From positions 115,801,812 to 115,865,811 of the forward strand of contig OZ023273.1 in assembly GCA_964007475.1 (NCBI GenBank): a DNA stretch of 64,000 bases, in the 5' to 3' direction. Of this stretch, positions 36,432 through 47,252 are shown piece by piece; position 1 is the stretch's first letter, and each line of letters begins with the position of its first letter. The translations under genes and the position numbers were made by a program. Below the pieces are notes generated by a model, which saw only the letters and a list, made by a program, of their open reading frames with translations, ran no database searches and was not told where the DNA came from. Source of the DNA: Hybos culiciformis. Lineage: Eukaryota > Arthropoda > Insecta > Diptera > Hybotidae.

Positions 36432-39400
36432 TCCAAATAATTCAATGAGAAATTATATACCAAATACAAATTGGCATTGCGGCGTTGCGATAAAAGTTGT
36501 TGAATTAAATATCTTTAAAACTAAGCGGTCGATCATTGTTATACTTCCTCAGAAAATCAGTCATTATAACAAAAAACTTGTTCAAAGAAAAACTATCGAC
36601 TCATTCTTTAATAAAGTGAAAATAACCTTTTTTTTTAATACAACGTAATGTAAAAGTATGGTCAAACTTTGCGCATTTTTTGCGGCGAAAATAAGCGGTC
36701 GATTTTAATAAAAATTTGCACACAGCACAGCCTTTAAATGACAAAAGGAACTTGTGGTATTTTTTTTAAAATAATCTCACAATGAAAATTTTAGGTAAGG
36801 TTACCAAATTAAAAAGAAAAAGAATCTTGTGTTTTTTTTTCGCTTTTGTGGCAAAAATATTTTATATCTAAGTAATTTAAAACTGTATTCTCTAAAAATG
36901 GCAGAAAACAGTGATGATTTTTTTGTTTTGATTTTTCAAATATCATAATCCTTAATCCAGACGACTAGAACTCATAAACATTTATTCTTTAAAAAATGTA
37001 TAAATAAATATTTTTAACTGAAAATTGAGAATTAAATAAATATTGTTTTGCAATTTCTATATATATATATACAACTAAACAATTTGATATTTTATTTGTT
37101 TATATTTATTTATTTTTTTTTTTTTTTATTTTTGATAAATTTTTAAGACCTTACTTAACATAAAAATAATTTAAGCCATTCATGTCAATAAGTTTACAAA
37201 AAAAAAAACTAATACATTGTAAAAAAAAAAAAAAAATTTTGCAAAAAAAAAACAAATTTCAAATACACAAAAATCTCAAACTCAAATAAAAAATAATAAA
37301 AAAAAAAAAAATTTTAAATTATTTTTTTCAAATTAAAATTTCCTACCTACCATAACTTTTTTTTATAAATTATAAATTATTTTTGCCTTGAATTTCATTA
37401 AAAAAAAATATATATAGATACATATATATGTATATAATTATCGCACATAATAATAAAAAAATATAAAAAATTGCCTTCAAATTGTCAACCTTCCCTAATG
37501 TTGTTATAATTTTTTTTTTAGAAGAGAAACATAATTATATTTATTTTGTTAATGTTTTATATTATTGTTATTTTCAACACCATTATACAAAAAAATTAGA
37601 AAAAAATCAAAAGTAAATAATATAAATTTTCTTATTTCTTTAATGAATTATGTATTATATTGTAGCTATATAATAATTATTGTTAGGACTAAATTTGACT
37701 AATCTTAGATAATATTATGTATAGCTTTTCAGATAGTACCAATTCATTTATTTATTGTTATTGTTCATATGTAGTTTTTTGATGTTTTCAAGAATATTTG
37801 GTAAACTTTTTCAATCCTTATAATATTTACAAACACTAAAATTAATAAACCTGGAATTCAGCCCAATCAAAATAAAAAAACTGAAATGATCCTATTCCGT
37901 ATTTATATTTACTATAATAAATATAAAAATTATTTTATTTTATGTTTTAATTAAAAAATGCCACCCAACAACCAATTTTCATATTATATTCATAAATACA
38001 TTCAGTTAATATATATAGGGAAGGAGATATAATAAGATCGCAAAACTTATTAATACATAATGTCGATAATGCTGTGAAAGAAATTCAGAAGAGAAATACA
38101 AATACGTAATATTATAATAAACTAAAATTTAATTATGAAAATTTTTTTAAAGACATATAATTTAAAATATTCAAATGAGACCAATTGAAAAACGAAATTC
38201 TTTCTTAATTTCCAAATAGCCTAGAATTAAATTTCTTTTCAACTTTTATAATTAAAATAAATTAAAAATTAAGTATGTATAATGTTTTTTTTATTTAAAA
38301 TTTTATAGTTTAAAAGTACTAAGCACACTATAAATACAAAATGATATTAATAAATTCATTATCACTTGTACTACATAGTTAAAAATATAGCCGTGAATCT
38401 TCATTAGTCGAAAAGCAAAGTTTTCAGATGTACACTTAAATACGAGATAGGTAAATAGACAAATCTTATATTAATTAATTCTGTGAGAAATTCTTTGGAC
38501 ACTATTCAGTATTTTAGTTTTCTTTTCTGTCTTTTTTTTTCACTAAACTTTTTCTCGATCAATTCATTTATTGAATTTCAGTGATTTTAAAAATCATAAA
38601 AATCTGGATTCATAAAAGATAAAATGTATATAGTAAATGCTTAGTGCTCAGTCGATTTCAATTAACATCTAATCTTAATCTATGATTTTTTCACATTGTA
38701 AAAATTATTATTTCTTTTTTTTCTGTGTGTACTGGTAAAAAACTTAGAATTTGTCGATTATTTACGTCCCATTAGCCTATTTTAAGATCAGTTGTTAAAT
38801 TGCCTTCAGATATTTTTTATGCATATAATTTAAAAGAATAAATTATTTATGCATTTTAGTTAGAAACGTATAAAATTTTGCATAAATTGGTTCAAATATG
38901 ATTTGTTTCATTGGATTTTTTTTATTTGGAATCTTATTTGTTCAAAACATTATTCTTTATTTTATAAATATGTATAAACAAGTTTAGCATTTGTAGTAAG
39001 TAGAAATGTTTAAAAATAAATAAAATCAAATATTATTTCATTATTCCGCGAACAAAAAAAAAATGCAGCTGGCTTTGCGCAAAAATTTTCTAATGAAATA
39101 CATTGAAATTTTTTGTTTATGGTTAACTTGCACACTAAGAAAAAGATTAAAGATCAGATCTGCTAGATATCATACATTGTATAGTACATACCTATTTGTA
39201 ATGATGAACGTTTTTTTGCTTTTAACGTTTTAACATAATGTATTTTTTTTTTAAGTATAGTGCGAGTATTTTACACGCAAATTTTACATAAAAAAAATTG
39301 TCAATAATATATAACATTAAATTGGGCTGTTATCTGTTTAAATGTTGGCCATCGCTTGAGCTTCAAACTTTAGTATGTTTTCGTTTACATTATAATGAAT

Positions 39401-40305
39401 TTCTAACGCCTAAGACTACTCAATGTGTGGCTCAACAACGCGCTATAAGTATATTACTTTTATTCGTAAAAAAAATTGTTCGCCCGAGATGTTGAGGTCA
39501 CGAAACAGTTTGACTTAACTTACTTACTTTTTTTATTTATATTTTTATTTATCAAATTTTTTATTGAAATTGTATGCGATCATGAAACTAATACAAAAAT
39601 AAATTATTGCCAAAATATATGTATTGTATATAATTAAAATAAAATGAAGAAAAAAATTAATACAAAAAATTATTCTAAACAAGATTTGGCAATAAAAAAA
39701 AAACAGAAGAAGATTTGCTTTTTTTTTTAATTTAAATATAAAATCTTATTTTTTTTTCTTAATAATAATAAAGATAAAAATTTCGCGCAAATGGTTTATT
39801 ATGTCTTTAGTTAAGATTGGTCAGTTTTTTTTTTTTGTTGTCTTGTCAGAGATATTTCTTTATATTAATTTTTTTTAAAGATATCATAGTACCAAGCTTA
39901 AAAATTCAATTTCTTCAAATTCGAAAATAACTAAGTAATTTCTTGTTTTATTTTTTACTGGTTCTTTTTTTTTATCTTTCGTATATTTTCTTTTTATTTC
40001 ATATCAATTTTTTAACAATAAAATTTATGTTGAGGTTCTTTTTTTAAATATATAACTACCTACTACCATTAAATTATACATGAGACAACAGAAAGAAGTT
40101 TGGAGAAATTTTTTATTGTGTTTTTGATTGCGTAAAAAAAAAATTTTAGGTGCTTTTTCACCAGAAATATTTTTAACCATTGTAGTGGACGAAGAACAGG
40201 TTAATTTTTCTTTAAAAAGTTTTTTTTTGTGAATAATCCCAATTTATGATAGAAAAGTTACATCAATTGTTTATTAATGTAGGGATTGGAATTCAATTTT
40301 AATAT
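36432..40305. other. Gene-free AT-rich stretch
   Basis: No gene or bounded element recognised. A slightly GC-richer segment at 39320-39510 has a 65-codon frame opening at a TTG, with no domain I know; it ends near GTTGAGGTCACG, which contains a nuclear-receptor half-site AGGTCA. This is too little to call. Confidence 0.35.
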
Positions 40306-40539
40306 TTAATAGTAGATTATTGTATATGTAAACTAAATTTGTTATTAATTAAGAGTTCTGTATACACAAAAATACATTGACACGAGTCAATACTTATATC
40401 ACGAGATCGAAGGTCGAGATTTTTAATATAATTTTCGAATATGAAAAGAATTTTAATGCGCTGGGGATCGTTATGTTGTATTTAGTGCTATAGAATTTAG
40501 ATCACTAAATGGAGTATTATATGCGTCAATACACATGCA

Positions 40540-40640
40540 ATCATTTAGATGCATCTGCGTAAATAATGAAAAAATTTAGATGCATCAGCGTATATAATGA
40601 AAAAATTTAGATGCATCAGCGTAAATAATGAAATCATTTA
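40540..40640 (+). repeat. 31-bp tandem repeats inside the TTAA element
   Basis: Four imperfect tandem copies of a unit containing TTTAGATGCATCAGCGTAAA then TAATGAAA. The same array is present in copy 2 at about 62611-62715. Confidence 0.8.
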
Positions 40641-40885
40641 GATGTTTCGTTTTGAATATTACGTAATACCTAAACAAACATAATATCTCTCACAATATTC
40701 CAATACAGCCAAATACAAAAAAAAAAAAAGAGAAAAAATGAGAAGAAAAAATATTCTCTCTTTGCAACTACCTCTCCCCTACGCATTAAAACAGTATATT
40801 GGATATGTAAAAAAAATTTGTTATACAACTCGTTCTGTATTTACACAAAAATACATTGACACTTGTCAATTTATATCACTCGACC

Positions 40886-41985
40886 GGCGCCGTAACATTT
40901 GTCCGCGATGAAATTTGTATGGAAAACTTCGCGGACAAATGTCATTTTGCAAAATGTCATTTGTCCGCGATTGTAAAATGACATTTGTCCGCCGCGGACA
41001 AATGTCCCATAATTAGCGGACAAATGACATTTTGCAAAATGACATTTGTCCGCGATTGAATTTTCTAACTTTAGCGGACAATTGTCATTTTGCAAAATGT
41101 CATTTGTCCGCGATTGATTTTTCGAATTTTTAGCGGACAAATGTCATTTTGCAAAATGTCATTTGTCCGCGATTGAAATTTTTAATTTTTAGCGGAGAAA
41201 TGTCATTTTGCAAAATGTCATTTGTCCGCGATTGATTTTTCAGTTTTTTTAGCGGACAAATGTCATTTTGCAAAATGTCATTTGTCCGCGATTGATTTTT
41301 CAATTTTGGAGATACTGCAGATTACGTGAACCACTCAGAATCGTCTGAAGCTTGGAAAAGGGAAGAGGGGTAGAGTCCCCCCCCAATTGTTCATACATTT
41401 TGTATATGCAATTTTTTTTTTTTTGCCCGATTTGCCCCTTAAAGAGAGGGTGGTGGGGGGCGGCGGGCGGGCGGGTGGACTGGTGGTTGGTCAGTGGGAT
41501 TTGCGGCTGACGTCGCAAATCCCACTGACCAACCACCAGTCCACCCGCCCGCCCGCCGCCCCCCACCACCCTCTCTTGTTGTGCCGATTCTGATTGGTTC
41601 ACGTCATCTGCACTTTAGCCTCAAATTTTTAGCGGACATATGTCATTTTCCAAAATGTCATTTGTCCGCGATTGCTTTTTTTAATTTTTAGCGGACAAAT
41701 GTCATTTTGCAAAATGTCATTTGTCCGCGATTGATTTTTTAACTTTTTAGCGGACAAATGTCATTTTGCAAAATGTCATTTGTCCGCGATTGATTTTTCA
41801 GATTTTTAGCGGACAAATGTCATTTTGCAAAATGTCATTTGTCCGCGATTAATTTTTATCGCGGACAAATGACATTTTGGAAAATGTCATTTGTCCGCGG
41901 CGGACAAAAGACATTTTGAATCGCGGACAAATGTCATTTTTATGTCCGCGATACAAAAACAAATCGCGGACAATGTCCAACCCCC
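40886..41985. mobile_element. 1.1-kb palindromic satellite-like insert
   Basis: Inserted into the TTAA element and flanked by a 9-bp duplication CACTCGACC (40877-40885 and 41986-41994); the empty site is seen in copy 2 (62955-62963). The ends are loosely inverted (GTAACATTTGTCCGCG and the complement of GGACATTGTCCGCG). It consists of about ten tandem units of 59-60 bases, each a near-perfect palindrome (GCGGACAAATGTCATTTTGC and its complement) plus an AT-rich spacer ATTGATTTTTCAATTTTTA. One unit's spacer carries a further insertion, the GC-rich foldback element at 41308-41620. There is no coding capacity. Confidence 0.82.
41308..41620. mobile_element. GC-rich foldback element, copy B
   Basis: The outer ends GGAGATACTGCAGATTACGT and (complement) GGCTAAAGTGCAGATGACGT match those of copy A at 12266, including the CACTCAGAAT(C/G) block. 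The flanks TCAATTTT (41300-41307) and TCAAATTT (41621-41628) resemble an imperfect 8-bp duplication within the repeat unit. The centre is a hairpin of two 64-base perfectly complementary arms (41442-41505 and 41514-41577) with an 8-base loop, extremely rich in GGCGGGCGGGCGGG. Open frames on both strands are artefacts of the palindrome. Confidence 0.83.
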
Positions 41986-44644
41986 CACTCGACCTTCGGT
42001 CTCGTGATATAAGTATTGACTCGTGTCAATGTATTTTTGTGTATACAGAACTCTTAATTAATAACAAATTTAGTTTACATATACAATAATCTACTATTAA
42101 AAACAATATTTTCGAATCAATAATGATGACTTGTACTTCAATATAATATCGAATATCTTAATTTTTAGGCAATCATCGGAAGTTCACCCGTACAAAGCAT
42201 AAATAAACTTTCATATATACGAAAGCTATAATAGTTTTCTATTAAAATTATAATAAATTCGAAAATACTTTGAAATACTTTGCAATTAAAAAAAAATTAT
42301 TCAATGTTAATTTCTTTTATCGCCGCGACATGACTGAATTTTTATTTTATGTCAATTCCTTGAAATATATACTTACTGGTCGTTTGAATTAAAAAACAGG
42401 GAGAGCATTAATTTTTTTGCAATTTTATTTAATTCTAAACTGTTATCTTTAAATAAAATTAGGAATGAGAACCGCACCAACCACATAGTATTTATATCTA
42501 AAAAAAGAATATGACATATTCATTTGTAAATGAAATTATGTAATTTTTATTCTGTTTACATAATATCTATAATCATATACGTACCTATCTACTCATTATT
42601 TACATAAAAAAAAAGTTATTTTAAATTAGAAAGTTTATTGAAATTATTACCTGGCTTTTATATGGAACATTTTTTTTTATTACTCATTAATCATTATAAA
42701 TTTTTATCGACGTAATCGAGACTTAAATAAATAATGCTAATGCATAAAGGGTTTTAGGTTCATATCAGAAAATCCATAGGAAACAAAAAATCTTTAATAA
42801 AATTAATTTAAACTTTTAAACACGCATACTGTGCTATCCGTTGTTCAAACTTTGTTAAACTGGTTTATTTAATTTTAATTTTTTTTTCTCATAAATTTGA
42901 CAAATTAAAACATTCTCTTGATTCATTGATGTGAAGAAAATAAGGGATTTCAAATAAAGTTCATTTAAGGTCAAATCGAATATTTTGTGTGTTGATTTAT
43001 GTATAGCTACGTTAATAACATAATATAGTAGGTATACCTATATTTTTAATTTTTAAGATTATGTTCAATTTTTATATGATTGGAAAAAAAAAATGTTTTC
43101 CTTACACATAACATATATTTGTTTAAATCAACTATCTTGTGTAATGGTTACTGGTCACATAATGGTTACTGGTGGAATCGCTGTCAATTTAAATTGGAGT
43201 ACCTACATTATCAAGTACTTATACCTACTAAGGAAATGAAATTAGAATATTGATTGCCTAACATGAGTAGAATTTCAAAAATTAATTAGAAATTAAAAAT
43301 TATCAAATAAAATAAACCTTTCTCTGCAAGATTATGTCATCAGAATGGGATCTGTACAATTTATATTCATTTTATTTGAATAACAAAAAATTTTTCAATA
43401 TAGCATTTTCATAAAATTTTCTCTTATATTTACTAAATTGAATTATCCTATTAAATTATGTACATAATATATATATACTATACATACCTCTGTATATAAA
43501 TTTTTATTTTTTCTTAAATACTACTTTGATAGTGATGAATTCTGTACATTTTCATTTTATATTGAATATTTTTTGTACACACAAAAAAAAAATTATAAAT
43601 AATGTAAAAAAAATTGTCTGCGTATGTTTTTTTTATATTACAACAGAGTGTGTAGGTAAAAGTCAAGTTCAAGGATTCATTTTTATTTATTTTTTTTGTA
43701 TATTTTGATGTCGAAGAAAAATAAGAAAATTAAAACAAAGAGAAGTTTTTTGCAAATATAAGCAATATTCATAAAAAAAATAATAATACAAATATGTACA
43801 CAAATAAATAAATAAATAAAAATTGAAAATTGCAATTACGCATTTTCTTTAATAATGAAAAATTTTGCAGAATTGTAACAATTTATATTTTCTTGGTCAA
43901 TTTTTTATTTTTTTTAAATGACATTCATTTAGTTTAGTTTTTTTTAATTTGTTTTTATTCTCAATAATACTACGTCGATGACGACGACGAAGATTACATA
44001 TGAAATTTTTTACCTTAAAACTTTGAATTAAAAACTTAATATAAAAATCATTGCCCTTAAAAAAAAAACAAAATTTAATGTTTATTATTTTTATGGAACT
44101 TGAAAACAAATAAAAATTATTAAATAATTTGTACGGCCTATATTATAGATTTTAATTTTTAACCTTTTTTAATTTAAATTTATGTTTCCTTAAGTGTTAT
44201 ATTAGTCAAGAATATAAGCTTTAATTGAAATATCGTAGGTAGTTTTATTTTTGGGAAATTATTTTGTTTTCATGCGACAGATATCGTTTGAATTATATTA
44301 TCAACTTCGCTCGCATACATATATTCAAAAAGATATAAATCTATTTATATATATTTTTGAAAACTACATAAAAACATATAAAAGTGCTGCTAAAATTAAC
44401 ATTTAGGCCTTTTGCCAGGGTACTGGTCACATAATTTGTTAACAACCGGTTAAAATTATAAAATATACATTTGTATATATACGATTATTACGCTGCTGAA
44501 GAAGAAGAAATGTCCCTAAAATGGATCTCCATATAAGATTATAGCTTTAACGTATCAGAAAATTGGTTAAAAAAAATTTTTCAACCATAGTACTATTCAT
44601 AATATGGAATGTCGAGCCCAATTTCCACAACTGAATCCTATATA

Positions 44645-44767
44645 TGTTTAATTGCTGTCTTCGAAGCAATAAGCCAATCACAGTCTTTGGCCAATTGTAG
44701 GCTTTGTAGCCACGCATGGTCTGTAACATGGTGCGTAACTGGGAAGTTTTTAAGCTCTCTTCTGTAC
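44645..44767 (-). pseudogene. Possible retroelement RNase H remnant
   Basis: One minus-strand frame reads through a segment containing FPVTHHVTDHAWLQSL, which resembles the VxTDHxxLxWL motif of the RNase H region of Ty3/Gypsy-type polyproteins. It then meets stop codons, with neighbouring frames open for short distances. The segment is GC-richer than its surroundings. Only this fragment is visible and it is broken; chance similarity cannot be excluded. Confidence 0.25.
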
Positions 44768-46701
44768 ACTGAAAAGTAATTACTTTTATAAGATAATTGT
44801 ATATTAAATAAATCTTAAATTTTCAATACAATATCGTTGTTTTTTTCCGCAACATGAAACTATATTTTTTGGAACTACTACTATTTTATCACACAGAGGT
44901 TTTGTATATGTGTATAATGTATATTATATGAACATTGTATATATATGTAATAAACAGAAAATTTCCAAAAAAAAAATTCAAAATTTGCAAATAAAAGATA
45001 AACAAATAAATAAATCACTTCTTAAATCTTATTTTAATACAAAAAAAATTCGTAACCTATCCTCTAAATTTATGAATTGCGACACGCCGAATTTTTTATT
45101 TTTGTAAATGATTCCCGTTCCCAAAGGAAAAACAAAAAAAAAACAAAATATTTTTTTTGGTACTTTTTATAATTTTTTCTTTTTTTTTAAATTAAAAATA
45201 TATTATAACCTTTTTATACAAAATTTTGTTGACTTTTATTCAAAATTAAACATTAGCAAAAAAAAAAAAAAAGAAACTGCGTTGCATACGTATTTGTAAC
45301 TCAACATAAAAAAAAAACAAAAAAAAAATCACTGACCCTTTTTTTCCTTGCATAAAAATTATTTATCCTGACGGACTTACAAAGATTTTTGTTTATTTTC
45401 AATCGTCGTTGTTATACAAAGCAAAAAAAAAAATGGATTAAATTTCGTTTTTATCATAATAAAATTTTTGGTAATTTTTTTTTTTGTAATTTTCGAACGT
45501 TATGCATTTTATACAGTGCGAAATATCTTAAAGATACATGTTGTTTTTTTACACCTGCTTGTTAATCATTTTGTAATATGGACAAGAGAGAAAAAAAAAT
45601 ATGGTATTAGTTATCATAAATATAAATGTACATATTATATATAAAATATATAATATACAACAAACAAAATGGTGAAAATTTTTCTTTTACATCAAATTAT
45701 TAAAGAATTAATTTTAGAAAATTTTTTATTTTATTTATTTTTTTCAAATTGAGTTATTAAGTGTTCATTTTTCTTTTAAAACTCTGAAATTCCTTTTTTT
45801 TTTTTATGTTCTTGGAGAAATAGCCTTCTTATAGGTTCATGGAGTAACTAACTTCTAAATATTCAGGAATTGCAAAAGAGTATTCTTTATATTGTCCATT
45901 TATTTAGCTTTAATACAAATTTACAATACATTTATAAGGTAGATAAAAATTTAATTATAGGAAAATTTTTATAATTTCCACATAATTTTTTTTTATTATG
46001 TCAATTATAATTTGAAATTTTGAAAATTTATATATTAAGAGACGTATTATTGTAAGTTTGTTTTGCACCAAGGTCTTATGTTTGTACAATAATGTATTCA
46101 ACACTATATAATATGTTAAGTTAAAACTAAAAATTAATTTTTATTCCTGGTTATAGTTTAGTAAAATTGACTTCCAATTAAAAATTATGTAGTTGTATAA
46201 TTAATCATAATGGCGATGGCGAAAAATACTCTTTTTCATTATCCAATATTTTGATTTCATGTCTATATTAAATATCTGTGAACATACAACAAGAATAATA
46301 TGACATGGCTTTTTTATGCTGCCTCATATTGTAGATTCAAATACCTCACTTACCTTACTTAGATTAGATAGATTGATTTGTGTACTTATGGTGTGAACGT
46401 TAAAGTAAAAAAAAAAATAAAATAAAAATTATATTCTTGTTCCAAGGGAGGAAGAGGCCAGACTTCCATTTAAAGGATCATTATAAAATCCCTTTAAAAA
46501 AAATTATATATGTACATAACTTATATATATTTATGTACAATTGTACATACATTGTGTACATTGTATGATGCATAAAAAAAATCTATATATTCACAATTTT
46601 CTTTCAATTGAAAAAAAAATAATTTTTGTGTTTTTTTTTTTTCACTGTAATTTAAAGCGCAACTGGCGTTGCGTTTGTTCTGTATAACGAGAATTTTTAT
46701 T

Positions 46702-46732
46702 CACGTGGAGGCTAAATGGTAAATTTTCGACA
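46702..46732 (-). promoter_or_regulatory. JHRE-like E-box with GTCGAAAATTTA motif (module 2)
   Basis: On the minus strand TGTCGAAAATTTACC, then ATTTAGCCTC, then CACGTGAA. The core GCCTCCACGTG is the arrangement I remember for the Kr-h1 juvenile-hormone response element (bHLH-PAS Met with Taiman on CACGTG). It lies 12 kb left of the Kr-h1 coding start in otherwise featureless AT-rich DNA, next to a GC-richer patch (AAAGCGCAACTGGCGTTGCG, 46656-46675). Same motif pair as module 1 at 32784, in opposite orientation. Function is inferred. Confidence 0.5.
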
Positions 46733-47180
46733 AAAAATTAAATCAGCTGTTTTTCATGTTTTGTTTTTTTCAATCTAATTTTATTTTTATTATGTAGGTA
46801 TATACATAAAAAAGATACAAATATGTATAATTATATTACTTATCCTAATGCAAAGAGTTGAGATAGTATGGGTTTGTTCAAATAATATAAAATACTACAA
46901 ATAGATATTCGTATATTTTATGTACAGAAAAATTAAAATAAAAGATACTCACTAACACACACACTATAAAGATAGTGTGATATGTAAACAAAAAAAAAAG
47001 CTTAATTGGTTTTAGCATACTTTCTTGGTATTCGTTTTAATGTTTTATATATACATAGTTATAATATTTTATATATAACTTATAAAACAAATACAAATAA
47101 ATTATTGTACAAGTAGAAAATTTTTAAGATACTTTTATGTTTTTTTTGTTTGTATTTTTAATTTTTTTCTTCGTTTATTT

Positions 47181-47252
47181 TTGTCGAAAATTTAGAATTT
47201 TTATTGTATAAAAATAAAGTTTTGAGGAGGCAAAGTGGTAAATTTTCGACAA
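47181..47252. promoter_or_regulatory. Inverted pair of GTCGAAAATTTA motifs (module 3)
   Basis: TTGTCGAAAATTTAG on the plus strand (47181-47195) faces the minus-strand TTGTCGAAAATTTACCACTT then TGCCTCC (47252-47226), 0.5 kb from module 2. The E-box is missing: GCCTCC is followed by TCAAAAC instead of ACGTG. It shows that the GTCGAAAATTTA...GCCTCC part recurs without the E-box. Confidence 0.4.

Larger units (their letters stand above)
40310..42096. mobile_element. 1.8-kb TTAA-flanked inverted-repeat element, copy 1
   Basis: Terminal inverted repeats of about 110 bases begin TAGTAGATTATTGTATATGT and end at CACGAG-CGAAGGTCGAG. TTAA flanks both ends (40306-40309 and 42097-42100), the duplication used by piggyBac- and Kolobok-like elements. 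Inside, 40451-40885 is nearly identical to 62524-62963, and an 1100-bp palindrome-rich insert (40886-41985) interrupts it. A further partial copy of the arm lies internally (about 40830-40885), so the right side forms its own hairpin. No transposase frame is present. Confidence 0.85.

Noticed and set aside
41300..41691. Overlapping proline- and glycine-rich frames on both strands
   Set aside because: They are the two readings of a perfect palindrome inside the foldback element.
40886..41985. Regular repeats with regular spacing, superficially like a CRISPR array
   Set aside because: The spacers are themselves near-identical AT-rich sequence, the repeats are long palindromes, and the context is insect nuclear DNA with transposon nesting. 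It is a tandem palindromic repeat.
43145..44435. TACTGGTCACATAAT occurring at about 43148 and 44419
   Set aside because: A 15-base match with no similarity outside it and no inverted ends; not enough to call a repeat or receptor-binding cluster.
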